A DNA stretch of 64,000 nt from Gemmatimonadota bacterium. Lineage in GTDB: Bacteria > Gemmatimonadota > Gemmatimonadetes > Longimicrobiales > Gaopeijiaceae. The stretch lies in contig JAJCZZ010000082.1 in NCBI GenBank assembly GCA_029262115.1, positions 147,634 through 211,633 on the forward strand, written 5' to 3'. This document shows, piece after piece, positions 18,000 to 27,061 of the stretch. The translations under genes and the position numbers were made by a program. Positions within the stretch are counted from its first letter, which is position 1. Each line of letters starts with the position of its first letter. The notes beneath the pieces were generated by a model that searched no databases, was not told the DNA's origin, and saw only the letters and a program-made list of their open reading frames with translations.

Positions 18000-20900
18000 T
18001 CAGTTACCTCCCCCCGGCCGTCCGGTTCGAGCCAGCGCCCGGTAGTACTCCTCGACCAGTGCCCGATACCCGCTGGGAACCTCGTCCGAACCCGTGAGCG
18101 TCGCCCGACGGTGGCGTTCGCCTTCGACCTCCCGCCGAAGACCGAACTCCAGCCGCTTCAGTTGCTCGATGATTTGCTCGTTCAGGTCGGCGACCGCCGC
18201 AGGATCGGCGTAAAGGCCGTCCCTGCTCAGACGGTCGATGGCGTCGAGGACGGACTGCAGCTCTTCAACGGGCCGCCCGGCCTCACGCAACTGGTTGCGC
18301 AGATCGCGGATCTGACCGCCGCGCTGGCCGAACTCACGCGTGTATTGGCGGATCTCGTCGGGCGACAGACCACGGGGATTGCCGCGTGTGGCGCCCCCTG
18401 ACGGCTGCCCACTCGGGTTCTGGGCGTCCGACGCCTGGTCCGTGGCGCCCCCTGGTTGGCCTCCTTGCTGTCCTTGTTGTCCCTGTTGCCCTTCCTGGCC
18501 GGGCTGTCCCTGGCGGCCGGCCGGAGGCTCGCTGGCTTGACCCCCCTCGGACTGACCCGGCCGACCCTGCTGATCCTGGCCGGCCTCTCCCTGCTGACCC
18601 TCGGGGCTCTGCTGCCCGGCGCGTCCCTGCTGGGCCGGATCGGACTGTTCGCGGAGCCTCCGGTCCATCCCCTCCATGCCGCGGACGAGATCGCGAGCCT
18701 GCTCGAGCGCCTTCTCGAGCGGATCCGGTTCCGCTCGTCCGGCGGCCTGCCTGGCCCGCTCCAGGTGTTCGGTGAGCGCGCGAAGGTCGCCCTCGATCGA
18801 GATCTCGAGCGTGCTGGCCGTTTCGGCGTCGCGCTGCTGGATCGTGCCCCGTGAGTATTGGATCTTCTCTTTGAGCTTGGATTCGCGGATCTCATCTGCC
18901 GCGTCCGTCAGACCGTCGGCTGACTCGGGGTTGTCCTGCCGCGCATCCTGGCCCGCTCGGTCGAGTTGCTGCTCGAGACTCCGAACTTCCTCCGTCATCT
19001 GATTCTTCCGCTCGACCAGATCACGGAGCTGGTTGGCGCGTTCCTGCCCGCCGGCCGGGAGTTCCCGAACATCCCTCTGGATCTCGCGTTGCCTGCGCGT
19101 GAGGTCGTTCACTTGCTCGAGCGCGTCTTCAGCGTCACGCGCGGCGCGGTTCGCTTGATTCTGGGCGAGCCGTCGGCGCGCCTCTTCCAGACGCTGGAGC
19201 GCCCGCTGCGATTCGGCCGTTCCACTGCTTCCCGACTCCGCTGCTGCACGCCGCATGTTGTCCGCAGCCTGCTGGAGGTCGCGGGCGCTCTGGGCCAACT
19301 CCTCATTGTTCTGCTCACGGGCGAGCCGCTGCAGCTCGCGAGCCGCTTCTTCCACCTCCTCCGCGAGTTCTCGTTGGGACTGCCCGCCCCCCTGCGAAGC
19401 GCTCTGGCCGGACTGTTGGGCCCGCCTGCGCTGCCGCTCGGCCTCCTTTTGCTGCCGGCGGGCCAACTCCTGTAGCCGCTCCATCATTTCATCGACCGTC
19501 TCATCGGCCGTCTGCTGCTGACCACGCTGTACGGTCTCGTACTGATTCTTCAGCTTGTCCAGTTCGAGCTCGAACAGGTCGGCAAGATCCTCGGCGGCCC
19601 CCGCCTGCTGCCCACTGCCACCGCCACCCTGTTGCTGCTGTTCGACCATGTAGCGCTCGAAGGTCTCCTCAGCCTGCTGCAGGTATCGGAGGGCTGACTG
19701 CTCAGCCAGCATCGCCTCCGGCAGAGCCTCCTCGTCGAGGGAGGAGCGGGCCGAATCCATGGCCGCGGTGGCCCGAGGCAAGATCTGTGAAACGTCCCGG
19801 AAGCCAGGATCGGTCTCCGTCAGGCCGCGGTTCTCCATGCGCTCGAGAAGCGTCCCTACCTGGTCACGCAACCGACTCTGGGCGAGCGCCACGCTCACGA
19901 CATTCTCGCTGAACTCGCTGGCTTCGTAGGTACTCCGCTGGCGATCCAGGTTGAATGTCGCGGCCACGATCTGACGCTGGATTTCAGCGAGGCCCGACTC
20001 CTCGCCCTGTCCCTGTCCTTGCCCCTGTCCTCCCCCCTGCTGCTCGCCCGGACGGTATGCTCGCTCGAAGGGCCGGATGTTCAGGAAGTAGATGTCGGAC
20101 GTCACCGTCCGCTCGCTGCGACGGCTCCGATTGTCCCGAACCATGGCGTAGTACGAGACGAGGTCGCCAGGATCGAGCGGATACTCCTCCAGGAAGAGTG
20201 TGTGGCCGGCCGACACCTCGGGGAGGGGCGCGCCGCCCTGCCGGAAGATCTCAACCGTGTCCGGCGCCCCGCCGTTGACCGTCACCACGAGCCGGACGTC
20301 TCCGATGCCGTAGTCGTCGTCGGCGTCCACCTCCAGATAGACCTCTTCGATGGGCGATGCCGAGTCGTCACGACCCGGCCGGCTGAACCGCACGGTGGGC
20401 TCCTGATCCTCCAGCAGGTCGATCGTGTACTCCGGTGAGGCGGACACGAGCACTCCATTGTCCCGCGCGAGGTCCACCGAGTAGAAACCCTCGGCCGTCA
20501 CGGTGAACGTCCCGACCAGCGTGCCGTCCCCGGCCACGCTGAGATCGGCGCCGTCGGTCCCCTCGATCGTGAGGCGCCCGCCCGGGGAGGGTATCGTCGG
20601 GGTGATCCTCACTTCGACGACCGTGCCCGGGAGCGCGGCCACATCCCCCCCGTTCTCCACCACCCGGGGCGGGAGGCCCGTATAGGACGGGAAGCGGTAC
20701 GTGAGGTCGAGCCGGTCCACCGCGGGAAGGTCTGCCACGTCGATCACATACGTCGGCGACCGGATTCCGGTCGACTCGACGAAGTACTCGGTCCGGTCGG
20801 AGACGCTCAACAAGAGCGCCTCGAACCCGTCGTCGACCCCGGGCACCATGCTGAGCCGCTGGAACGTTCCGTCGGGGCCGGTGCGGGTGAACACCGAGGC

Positions 20901-21569
20901 GTCGATGGACTCGAAGCCACGGAGGGTGGCCGTCACGAGCTGATCGGTTCCACGCGCGATGGTCACGTCACCAGGGACCACGTCTACAGCGTACGGATTG
21001 ACCGCCGCCGCCTCGGTTGTCGGCGAGAGCAGGGCGGAGACGCCCAGCCGGAAGTGCTGCGGAGCCAACAACCCGACTGTCAGGGCCACCACGGCCACCA
21101 CGGCGAGGGCCCCTGCCACCCGATACAGGCGGCCTTGCTCGACCCGTTTGCCAAACTCGACCATGCGGGCGCGCTCCATGGCCGACTCGATCAGGCCGCT
21201 GCGGAGCGAGGGCGAAGGGCTCGTGTCCGGTCCCGCTTCCAACGCCGTGATCACGGCGAGGTCCAGGGACGGCTCGTGCTCCTCCAGGTACAGGGCCACC
21301 TGCTCGTCGGAGAGCCGACGGGACAGAGGACGTACCAGGAAGAAGAGGACCGACGCGACGCCGGTGGTCCAGGTGATGACGCGCAGCCAGACGACCGCGT
21401 CCGGCGCGAACCGAAGCTTTTCCAGCAGCATGGACGAAAGGAAGAGCACGGCCAGTGTCACGCCCGCGGCCCACGCGAGGCCCCTGAGCGCCACGCGCAG
21501 ACGCCAGCGCCGGCGAACGCCGCGCACCAGCTTCAGGATTCGACCGTCGTCGTGCTTGGTACCGTTCAT
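18000..21569 (-). CDS. DUF4175-family membrane protein with long Gln/Arg-rich coiled coil
   Basis: The 1189-residue protein has two N-terminal transmembrane helices (about residues 30-85) and a third near 155. A beta-rich extracytoplasmic region follows to about 510, with Ig-like stretches such as LTYRFPSYTGLPPRVVE. Then come several hundred residues of Gln/Arg/Glu-rich coiled coil (MMERLQELARRQQKEAERQR). Gln/Gly linkers flank this (GGGQGQGQGQGEE; GQEGQQGQQGQQGGQPGG). DUF4175 proteins typically close MoxR-DUF58-BatA operons, and their function is unknown. ATG 21569 was chosen; upstream codons lack membrane or structural features. It is the last gene of the minus-strand cluster. Confidence 0.88.
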   Translation of the reverse strand: MNGTKHDDGRILKLVRGVRRRWRLRVALRGLAWAAGVTLAVLFLSSMLLEKLRFAPDAVVWLRVITWTTGVASVLFFLVRPLSRRLSDEQVALYLEEHEPSLDLAVITALEAGPDTSPSPSLRSGLIESAMERARMVEFGKRVEQGRLYRVAGALAVVAVVALTVGLLAPQHFRLGVSALLSPTTEAAAVNPYAVDVVPGDVTIARGTDQLVTATLRGFESIDASVFTRTGPDGTFQRLSMVPGVDDGFEALLLSVSDRTEYFVESTGIRSPTYVIDVADLPAVDRLDLTYRFPSYTGLPPRVVENGGDVAALPGTVVEVRITPTIPSPGGRLTIEGTDGADLSVAGDGTLVGTFTVTAEGFYSVDLARDNGVLVSASPEYTIDLLEDQEPTVRFSRPGRDDSASPIEEVYLEVDADDDYGIGDVRLVVTVNGGAPDTVEIFRQGGAPLPEVSAGHTLFLEEYPLDPGDLVSYYAMVRDNRSRRSERTVTSDIYFLNIRPFERAYRPGEQQGGGQGQGQGQGEESGLAEIQRQIVAATFNLDRQRSTYEASEFSENVVSVALAQSRLRDQVGTLLERMENRGLTETDPGFRDVSQILPRATAAMDSARSSLDEEALPEAMLAEQSALRYLQQAEETFERYMVEQQQQGGGGSGQQAGAAEDLADLFELELDKLKNQYETVQRGQQQTADETVDEMMERLQELARRQQKEAERQRRRAQQSGQSASQGGGQSQRELAEEVEEAARELQRLAREQNNEELAQSARDLQQAADNMRRAAAESGSSGTAESQRALQRLEEARRRLAQNQANRAARDAEDALEQVNDLTRRQREIQRDVRELPAGGQERANQLRDLVERKNQMTEEVRSLEQQLDRAGQDARQDNPESADGLTDAADEIRESKLKEKIQYSRGTIQQRDAETASTLEISIEGDLRALTEHLERARQAAGRAEPDPLEKALEQARDLVRGMEGMDRRLREQSDPAQQGRAGQQSPEGQQGEAGQDQQGRPGQSEGGQASEPPAGRQGQPGQEGQQGQQGQQGGQPGGATDQASDAQNPSGQPSGGATRGNPRGLSPDEIRQYTREFGQRGGQIRDLRNQLREAGRPVEELQSVLDAIDRLSRDGLYADPAAVADLNEQIIEQLKRLEFGLRREVEGERHRRATLTGSDEVPSGYRALVEEYYRALARTGRPGGGN

Positions 21570-21842
21570 CGTCCCGTCTCCCTTGAACCCAACGCCTCCC
21601 CGCCCGGACCGCGTATCAGTCCGGATTCCACCCCACCGTCGCCGCTCCAACCTCTCGCGCCGGCACTCCGCTTATCGTCGCCGCTTCCACCTCTCGGCAT
21701 CCACGTTCACCTCACGGTGGCCGCTCCGACCGCACCCACATCCGACCTCACCCACAAAGGACCGCTGGGCACCTCAGCCCGTTGGCCCCCACCTCACGTC
21801 ACGCTGCACCGCGCGACGCTCACGCACCAGAAGATGGCCTCC

Positions 21843-23975
21843 TCAGGCGCCCACGCTTCCCGGCGCCCCACTGCCGCGACCGCGCGACACCCAGTTCGAC
21901 AGGAGGGTCTCGCCGGCCAGGAGAAGGAACGCCGCCACCAGTAGATACCGCCACAGGGACTGTCTTCGTTCCTGATCCTCGCGTCGGAGCACGGTTCCAT
22001 CCGTAAAGCCCGGCCCGCCCCCGTCCGTTCCGGGCACCCCCACGATCTGAGCTACAAGCTCGTCCGGTTCCATCGGCGTCAGATTCGATTCGGCCAGGTC
22101 GACGTTGACCGCGATGACGAACGGGCGGTCCGGATCGGAGCCCGGAGGGCGAACGGTGTAGAACCCGCGTTCGTCCAAAGGGAGATAGCGCGGTCCCATG
22201 TCGCCCGCGGGCAGTGGGAACGTCCCTCCCGACGGCGTCAAAGCAATCGCGTCCTCGCCCCCGGTGAGCCCAGCCGCTTCAGGCGAGATCAGGCCAGCGG
22301 TCTCGAGGGCACGGCTGTCGGCCAGATCGAGAACCTGTCCCGCTTCGAACCACTGAAGCTGGTCGGACCGCCCGCTCGAGTACTCCGTAAGGCGATGCAC
22401 GAAAGGGAGATACACGGGCTGAAGAGCCAGATCGTTCCAGTAGCTGTCCAACGTCGAGGTCCACACCATCACGGATCCCCGCCCGAGCCTCCGCTCGACC
22501 AGCGCGACAGAGCCGTCATCGAAGCGCGCCAGCACGTCGGCCGAGTCGGTCGGAGTGAACGCCCGGGTCCGGAAGAAACGCGCGCCGGTGAAGTCGCCCG
22601 TACGGGGCCCTGAGAACGCCTCGAAAATGGGATGGGCATATTCGAGGAAGCCGAGGCGCCCGCCCCGTCCGTCCGTCCGATCGCCTGCCGCGCCGAGGGA
22701 CCCGGGCAGTACATCGGCCGCGGACGCCGGCCATGAGGCGGACGGTCCGGCGAGAAGCAGAACGCCGCCGCCCCCTTCGACGAACGTCCGTAGCCGGTTG
22801 GCCGAAGCCCCATTGAGACGGGTATCGTTCAGGATGACGACCGACGTTCCGTCCAGGTCGGAGTCCCGGACGAGGTCCTGACGCCGGACGGACACGTCGA
22901 AGCGGCCCTCTTCCGAGATGCCCAGCGCGCGTTCCAGATACAGGCTCGCATCTCGCTCGGCACGGCCGCCCTGGATGATCAGGAGCCCGAGCGCGCTCCC
23001 CGGTGACAGGACGAAGTGGCGCGCATCGTCGGCCTCGAGACGGTCGGCCGGGAGTCGCACCGAGCCGGGCGTGTGGGGGCGAGACAGCGTAAACGGCTGG
23101 AAGACGACGGTCTGCACGCCGTCCGGCGCCACGGTGACCTCCCGGCTCTGGATCTCCTGGCCGTCGAGCACCAGCGTGACCGGCACCGTCACAGGCTCGG
23201 ATCCGCCCTGGCGGACCACTCGTACCGAAGGCGTCACGCGATCGCGTCCACCAGCGGACTGCCGGTTCAACGACACGTCGGCGAGTTGAAGGTTGTCCGG
23301 GAGGGCGGTCGCCATGTTCAACGGTGTCACAACGGTGCCGGTGGGCAGCCGAACGCCCTCGTCACCACTCCAACCGGTTCGTTGGAAATCGCTGATCAGG
23401 AGGACCTCGCCCCCCGGCAGTTCGGACTCCTCCAGAATGGTCTGGGCCACCTTGAGCGCGGGCCCGAAGCGCGTGGTGCCCGAGCCGACCCGCGCCGTGT
23501 CGAGCGCGCCACGGAGGCGGAGGCGGTCGGACGTCGACCGCGCCACGACGCGAGCGCCCTGGCCGAAGAGCACCAGCGAGGCCCGGTCCAGCGGCCCGAG
23601 ACCGTCGAAGGCCACCCGGGCCGCGTCGAGTCCCCGCTCGAACTGATCGCCCACCCCCATCGAGTAGGACCGATCGAGGAGCACGACCACCTCCCGCGGG
23701 CCGCGCGACGACGCCAACGCACTGTCCGAGTCGTCCACGAACGGGCGAGCGAACGCCAGTGCGAGCAGGCCGAGCGCCAGGGCTCTCAGGGCCAGCAGGA
23801 ACCAGTGCTGTACACGACGCCGACGCTGTTCCTGGAAGGGGATCTTCCGCAGGAACATCAGCGACGGGAACGCGACCACGTTCTTGCGTTGGCGCCGGGT
23901 CAGGTGGACCACGATGGGTACCACGATCCCCGCGATGCCCAGGAGGAACAGCGGGACCAGAAAGGACAGACTCAT
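21843..23975 (-). CDS. BatA/VWA-domain membrane protein
   Basis: The 710-residue protein starts with the BatA N-terminal module (MSLSFLVPLFLLGIAGIVVPIVVHLTRRQRKNVVAFPSLMFL... ALGLLALAFARP), two membrane helices around a basic loop. A VWA domain follows with the MIDAS motif DRSYS in VVLLDRSYSMGVGDQF. Ig-like and glutamine-amidotransferase-like segments come next, then a C-terminal helix (LWRYLLVAAFLLLAGETLL). Such proteins partner MoxR AAA ATPases in envelope assembly or stress tolerance. Its ATG overlaps the DUF58 stop by four bases (23972-23975). Confidence 0.92.
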   Translation of the reverse strand: MSLSFLVPLFLLGIAGIVVPIVVHLTRRQRKNVVAFPSLMFLRKIPFQEQRRRRVQHWFLLALRALALGLLALAFARPFVDDSDSALASSRGPREVVVLLDRSYSMGVGDQFERGLDAARVAFDGLGPLDRASLVLFGQGARVVARSTSDRLRLRGALDTARVGSGTTRFGPALKVAQTILEESELPGGEVLLISDFQRTGWSGDEGVRLPTGTVVTPLNMATALPDNLQLADVSLNRQSAGGRDRVTPSVRVVRQGGSEPVTVPVTLVLDGQEIQSREVTVAPDGVQTVVFQPFTLSRPHTPGSVRLPADRLEADDARHFVLSPGSALGLLIIQGGRAERDASLYLERALGISEEGRFDVSVRRQDLVRDSDLDGTSVVILNDTRLNGASANRLRTFVEGGGGVLLLAGPSASWPASAADVLPGSLGAAGDRTDGRGGRLGFLEYAHPIFEAFSGPRTGDFTGARFFRTRAFTPTDSADVLARFDDGSVALVERRLGRGSVMVWTSTLDSYWNDLALQPVYLPFVHRLTEYSSGRSDQLQWFEAGQVLDLADSRALETAGLISPEAAGLTGGEDAIALTPSGGTFPLPAGDMGPRYLPLDERGFYTVRPPGSDPDRPFVIAVNVDLAESNLTPMEPDELVAQIVGVPGTDGGGPGFTDGTVLRREDQERRQSLWRYLLVAAFLLLAGETLLSNWVSRGRGSGAPGSVGA

Positions 23976-24895
23976 CGCTTACGCGCCAGTCGCTCGCGCA
24001 CCGTCAGATACTGAAAGAGCGCCAGGTCGAGGGGCTTGGACGTATCCAGAAGTGTGTAGTCGATCCGCTGCGCCGTGAATCGCTCGCGCAGCTCCGCCGT
24101 ATGCTCGCCGACCATGCGCGTATAATCAGCTCGCAGCTTGCCCGGAATGACTGGAATCTGCTCGCCGGTTTCCAGGTCCTCGAAGCCGGACGCGTCCTCG
24201 AAGGGAAACTCGAGCTCGGTCGGGTCGAGGACGTGGAACACCATTACGTCGTGACCTCGAGCGCGCAGAAGGCCCACGGCCGAGAGTACGGCGTCCGGGC
24301 CCTCGTAGAAGTCGGAGATGAGAACCAGAATGCCTTTCCGTCCCAGGTGCTCCGTGATCTGCAGGAGCGGAGCGGTCAAAGAACCCGGCCGACCGGCCTC
24401 CGCGCGAGCAATGAGGTGGAGTACCGTATCGAAGTGCTTCATCGACGGCGGTACGTACTCGACGATTTCGTGGTCGAAGGTCACCAAGCCAACCCGGTCG
24501 CGCTGCCGGTTCGAAAAGAACGCGAGGCACGCCGCAAGATAGCGCGCGTAGTCGAGCTTCGTGACCTCGTGGCTGCCGTAGCTCATGGATCGGGACACAT
24601 CCAGGAGCACCGCGAAGTTCGAATTGGTCTCGGCCTCGAACAGCTTGATGTAGTGCCGATCCGTACGGGCGAAGAGCCGCCAGTCCATGCGTCGGATGTC
24701 GTCGCCCGGCATGTAGGGGCGGTGCTCCGCGAAGTCGAGGCTGAATCCGAGGTAGGGAGACCGATGCAACCCGTTCAGGAACCCGTCCACGACCGTGCGA
24801 GCAAGGAGTTCGAGGTTGTCGATCCGCGCCAGGACCGAGGGGTCGAGAAATTGCGCTCCGGACGCGGTCGACCGGGCTCGCGAATAGGAAGGCAA
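23972..24895 (-). CDS. DUF58 (VWA-like) protein
   Basis: This 307-residue DUF58 protein reads FLNGLHRSPYLGFSLDFAEHRPYMPGDDIRRMDWRLFARTDRHYIKLFEAE, the family hallmark. A VWA-like fold with an intact MIDAS-type motif follows (LLDVSRSMSYGS). There is no transmembrane segment. DUF58 proteins are the standard middle gene between MoxR and BatA-type VWA proteins and are thought to be adaptors or clients of MoxR. The start is 9 bases after the MoxR stop and the end overlaps the BatA-like start. Confidence 0.95.
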   Translation of the reverse strand: MPSYSRARSTASGAQFLDPSVLARIDNLELLARTVVDGFLNGLHRSPYLGFSLDFAEHRPYMPGDDIRRMDWRLFARTDRHYIKLFEAETNSNFAVLLDVSRSMSYGSHEVTKLDYARYLAACLAFFSNRQRDRVGLVTFDHEIVEYVPPSMKHFDTVLHLIARAEAGRPGSLTAPLLQITEHLGRKGILVLISDFYEGPDAVLSAVGLLRARGHDVMVFHVLDPTELEFPFEDASGFEDLETGEQIPVIPGKLRADYTRMVGEHTAELRERFTAQRIDYTLLDTSKPLDLALFQYLTVRERLARKR

Positions 24896-24904
24896 GAGTC
24901 GTCC

Positions 24905-25942
24905 CTACATCCCGGATGAAGGGACCGGGACTTCCCCCAGGAGGAGATCGACGATCTCGCCGGAGGTCCGTCCCTCGGACTCGGCATGGAAGTTGGTCAA
25001 CACCCGGTGGCGGAGCACCGGATGGGCCAGCGCCCGGATGTCCTCGAACGACACGTGGTACCGCCCCGACGTGATCGCCTTCGCCTTGGCGCCCAGGACC
25101 AGATACTGCGCTGCCCGCACGGACGCGCCGTACGCGATCCACTTCTTGACGAAGTCGGGTGACGTTCCGTTGGGCGATGGGCGGCTGGCCCGCACCAACT
25201 GAACCGCATACTTGAGCACCGCCTCGGACACCGGAACGCGGCGCACCAGCTTCTGGAAGGCCACGAGGTCGGGTCCGGTGATCGCGTGTCCGAACTCTGG
25301 ATCGAGATTGCCGGTGGTGGTCCGTACAACCTCCATCTCCTCGTCTTCCGAGAGGTGCTCGATGACGATCTCGAACATGAACCGGTCGAGCTGTGCCTCG
25401 GGGAGTGGGTACGTCCCCTCCAACTCGATCGGGTTCTGCGTCGCGAACACGTAGAACGGCTCCTCGAGGGTGTATGTGCGGCCCTGGACGGTCACCCGGT
25501 GCTCCTGCATCGCCTCGAGAAGCGCCGCCTGCGTCTTCGGCGGCGTCCGGTTGATCTCGTCGGCCAGGACGATGTTGCTGAACACCGGACCGGGCGCGAA
25601 GACCATCTCGCGGCGCCCGGTCTCCGCGTCCTCCTGGATGATGTCGGTACCCGTGATGTCCGACGGCATCAGGTCCGGCGTGAACTGGATGCGTGAGAAC
25701 CGGAGGTCAAGTACCTGGGCCACCGTATGGATCAGGAGCGTTTTGGCCAGGCCCGGCACGCCCATCAAGAGAGAGTTGCCGCCGACGAAGAGTGTCAGGA
25801 GCACCTGCTCGATGACCTCCTCCTGACCCACGATGAGCTTTCGCAACTCGGAGATCACCTGCAGACGCCCCGACTTCATCCGGTCGGCCAGCGCCACATC
25901 GTCCTCTCCCTCCAGATGAACTTCCCCGATCACATCAGACAA
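24905..25942 (-). CDS. MoxR-family AAA+ ATPase
   Basis: The 345-residue protein has Walker A GVPGLAKT, Walker B IVLADEINR, the MoxR insert and sensor region (YVFATQNPIELEGTYPLPEAQLDRFMFEI) and an arginine-containing C-terminal lid. The start codon appears to be TTG at 25942, with GGAG about seven bases upstream. No better ATG is in frame near the conserved N-terminus. MoxR ATPases act as chaperones that insert cofactors into, or mature, VWA-containing partners, here presumably the DUF58 and BatA-like products encoded next. The accessory island begins immediately upstream. Confidence 0.95.
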   Translation of the reverse strand: MSDVIGEVHLEGEDDVALADRMKSGRLQVISELRKLIVGQEEVIEQVLLTLFVGGNSLLMGVPGLAKTLLIHTVAQVLDLRFSRIQFTPDLMPSDITGTDIIQEDAETGRREMVFAPGPVFSNIVLADEINRTPPKTQAALLEAMQEHRVTVQGRTYTLEEPFYVFATQNPIELEGTYPLPEAQLDRFMFEIVIEHLSEDEEMEVVRTTTGNLDPEFGHAITGPDLVAFQKLVRRVPVSEAVLKYAVQLVRASRPSPNGTSPDFVKKWIAYGASVRAAQYLVLGAKAKAITSGRYHVSFEDIRALAHPVLRHRVLTNFHAESEGRTSGEIVDLLLGEVPVPSSGM

Positions 25943-25980
25943 AGCATTTCTCCGTAAGTGCGAAGCAAATTCTCGATGTA

Positions 25981-26072
25981 CGACCGCCCGCGGAACGCGG
26001 GCACTTCTGGACGATCCCTACACGTTGGACGCGATTGGCGGCGAAGCCGTCGAGCAGCGGATGTTGTGAACG
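25981..26072. repeat. Copy R1 of a ~100 bp dispersed repeat
   Basis: Read on the minus strand it starts CGTTCAC and contains GACGGCTTCGCCGCCAATCG, then GTCCAACGTG, then a terminal GC-rich inverted repeat (CCCGCG..CGCGGG). It matches R2 and R3 near 28.3-28.5 kb along most of its length, especially the GGCGGC-gaa-GCCxxC hairpin. R1 directly abuts the attC-like element at 26064 through the shared GTGAACG. Confidence 0.75.
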
Positions 26073-26157
26073 TTTCAAGGGTGCCGGGACGGCTCGCTTG
26101 AGAGCCGTGCCCGTCGCAGTGGCGACGCGAACGAAGCGGTAACTGTTTGTTGAACGG
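26064..26157. other. attC-like hairpin element A
   Basis: On the minus strand the element begins with GTTCAAC, which fits the integron R'' consensus RYYYAAC, and ends CTTGAAACGTTCACA. Between them are imperfect inverted repeats including ACGGCTC..GAGCCGT (hairpin around 26090-26107) and a run of CGCTTCGTTCGCGTCGC type. It aligns end to end with element B at 27384. The 3' core (GTTCACA) departs from the canonical GTTRRRY, so a degenerate attC site is tentative. Confidence 0.5.
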
Positions 26158-26225
26158 CGTTGCATCCACCATGTAGTGCCCCCCTTCGACTTGACCATGC
26201 GACCAATTTGGTAGATGCCTCTGCC

Positions 26226-26693
26226 CTAAGCTGAGAAGCGCAGGTGGTTGTAGTTCTCCGCTGATCCGCCCCGCCGAGTAACTTCGAGGTAAAGGGCCAC
26301 ATCGGTGGTCAGCAGGGTCACACCTTCCGCAGCTAGCGTTGCAAGGGCCGCGTCGGTGAGGCCGAGTCGGACAAACGAGCTGTCATTGAGCGCCGCATGC
26401 GTGTCCACATCTTGTTCGTCGAGGCGATCCACTGCCAAGATGCGTAAGGCTGCGAAGACCTTCTCACGGGTCTCGCCGTAGAGCGCCCCTGCGAGGTTGC
26501 TGACCTCTACGAGCACATGAATCGTCGTGACGAGTTCCCGACTCCGACCGATGATCTCTAAGACTAGGTCGTAGTCGTGCACGGTGAACATCTGAGTGCG
26601 CTTGTAGCGTCCGATCAGGGCCCGATTCGTTGTCCCTACAACGAGCAGGAGAAGCAGGTTCGCGTCCAAGCAGAGCGAGACGGATTCAGGCAT
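26226..26693 (-). CDS. PIN-domain protein (VapC-like ribonuclease fold)
   Basis: The 155-residue protein has the acidic residues expected of a PIN nuclease: SLCLDANLLLLL near the N-terminus, TIHVLVEVSNL (Glu), and LGLTDAALATLA plus LLTTDVALY near the C-terminus. VapC-type PIN proteins cleave RNA. I chose ATG 26693 because it overlaps the upstream partner's stop (ATGCCTGA, 26686-26693); a GTG at 26711 would add 6 residues. The partner does not resemble known antitoxins, so toxin status is unproven. The pair lies in an accessory island. Confidence 0.85.
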   Translation of the reverse strand: MPESVSLCLDANLLLLLVVGTTNRALIGRYKRTQMFTVHDYDLVLEIIGRSRELVTTIHVLVEVSNLAGALYGETREKVFAALRILAVDRLDEQDVDTHAALNDSSFVRLGLTDAALATLAAEGVTLLTTDVALYLEVTRRGGSAENYNHLRFSA

Positions 26694-26970
26694 GCTCAAC
26701 GCCGAACTCACGAATCTTCATCGAGAGCACCTCACCTGTCTCCCGCTCGACACTGAAGACCTTGAAGGTGCGCTTCCCCGCACCGGGTCCGAGAGAGACA
26801 AGGAAGGCGTTTTGCCGATCGGGATCGACCCAGCTTAGGGTGACAAGCCAGAGCCTTCCATCGTCGGATAGCTCTATCTCCTCGAGAAGTGGGTCCTTTA
26901 CACGACCGTCCGGATAGGCTTCCGCGGCAAAGGTCGTCGCCGAAATCACAGCCGACTCAATATCAGTCAT
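26686..26970 (-). CDS. Small protein coupled to PIN gene, unknown function
   Basis: The 94-residue protein (MTDIESAVISATTFAAEAYPD) is mostly beta-rich (DGRLWLVTLSWVDPDRQNAFLVSLG, KRTFKVFSVERETGEVLSMKIREFG). It looks like a single small alpha/beta domain, not a DNA-binding antitoxin. ATG 26970 has GGAG six bases upstream; a GTG at 27006 is the alternative. Its stop overlaps the PIN start by eight bases, so translation is coupled and the two proteins probably work together, possibly as a neutralising partner. Confidence 0.75.
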   Translation of the reverse strand: MTDIESAVISATTFAAEAYPDGRVKDPLLEEIELSDDGRLWLVTLSWVDPDRQNAFLVSLGPGAGKRTFKVFSVERETGEVLSMKIREFGVEHA

Positions 26971-27061
26971 CTTTCGCTCCAGCCCACCATTCAGGAAGAG
27001 AGACACCCACTACGAATCTTCATCTCGACACGCCTCATTCGCGACTATTACTTCACGCTCC

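Noticed and set aside
21570..21842. Possible small gene between BatA-like and DUF4175 genes
   Set aside because: The 273 bp gap has open frames but no signal, domain or good start; left as intergenic, with internal short GTGGAGCGG-like repeats.
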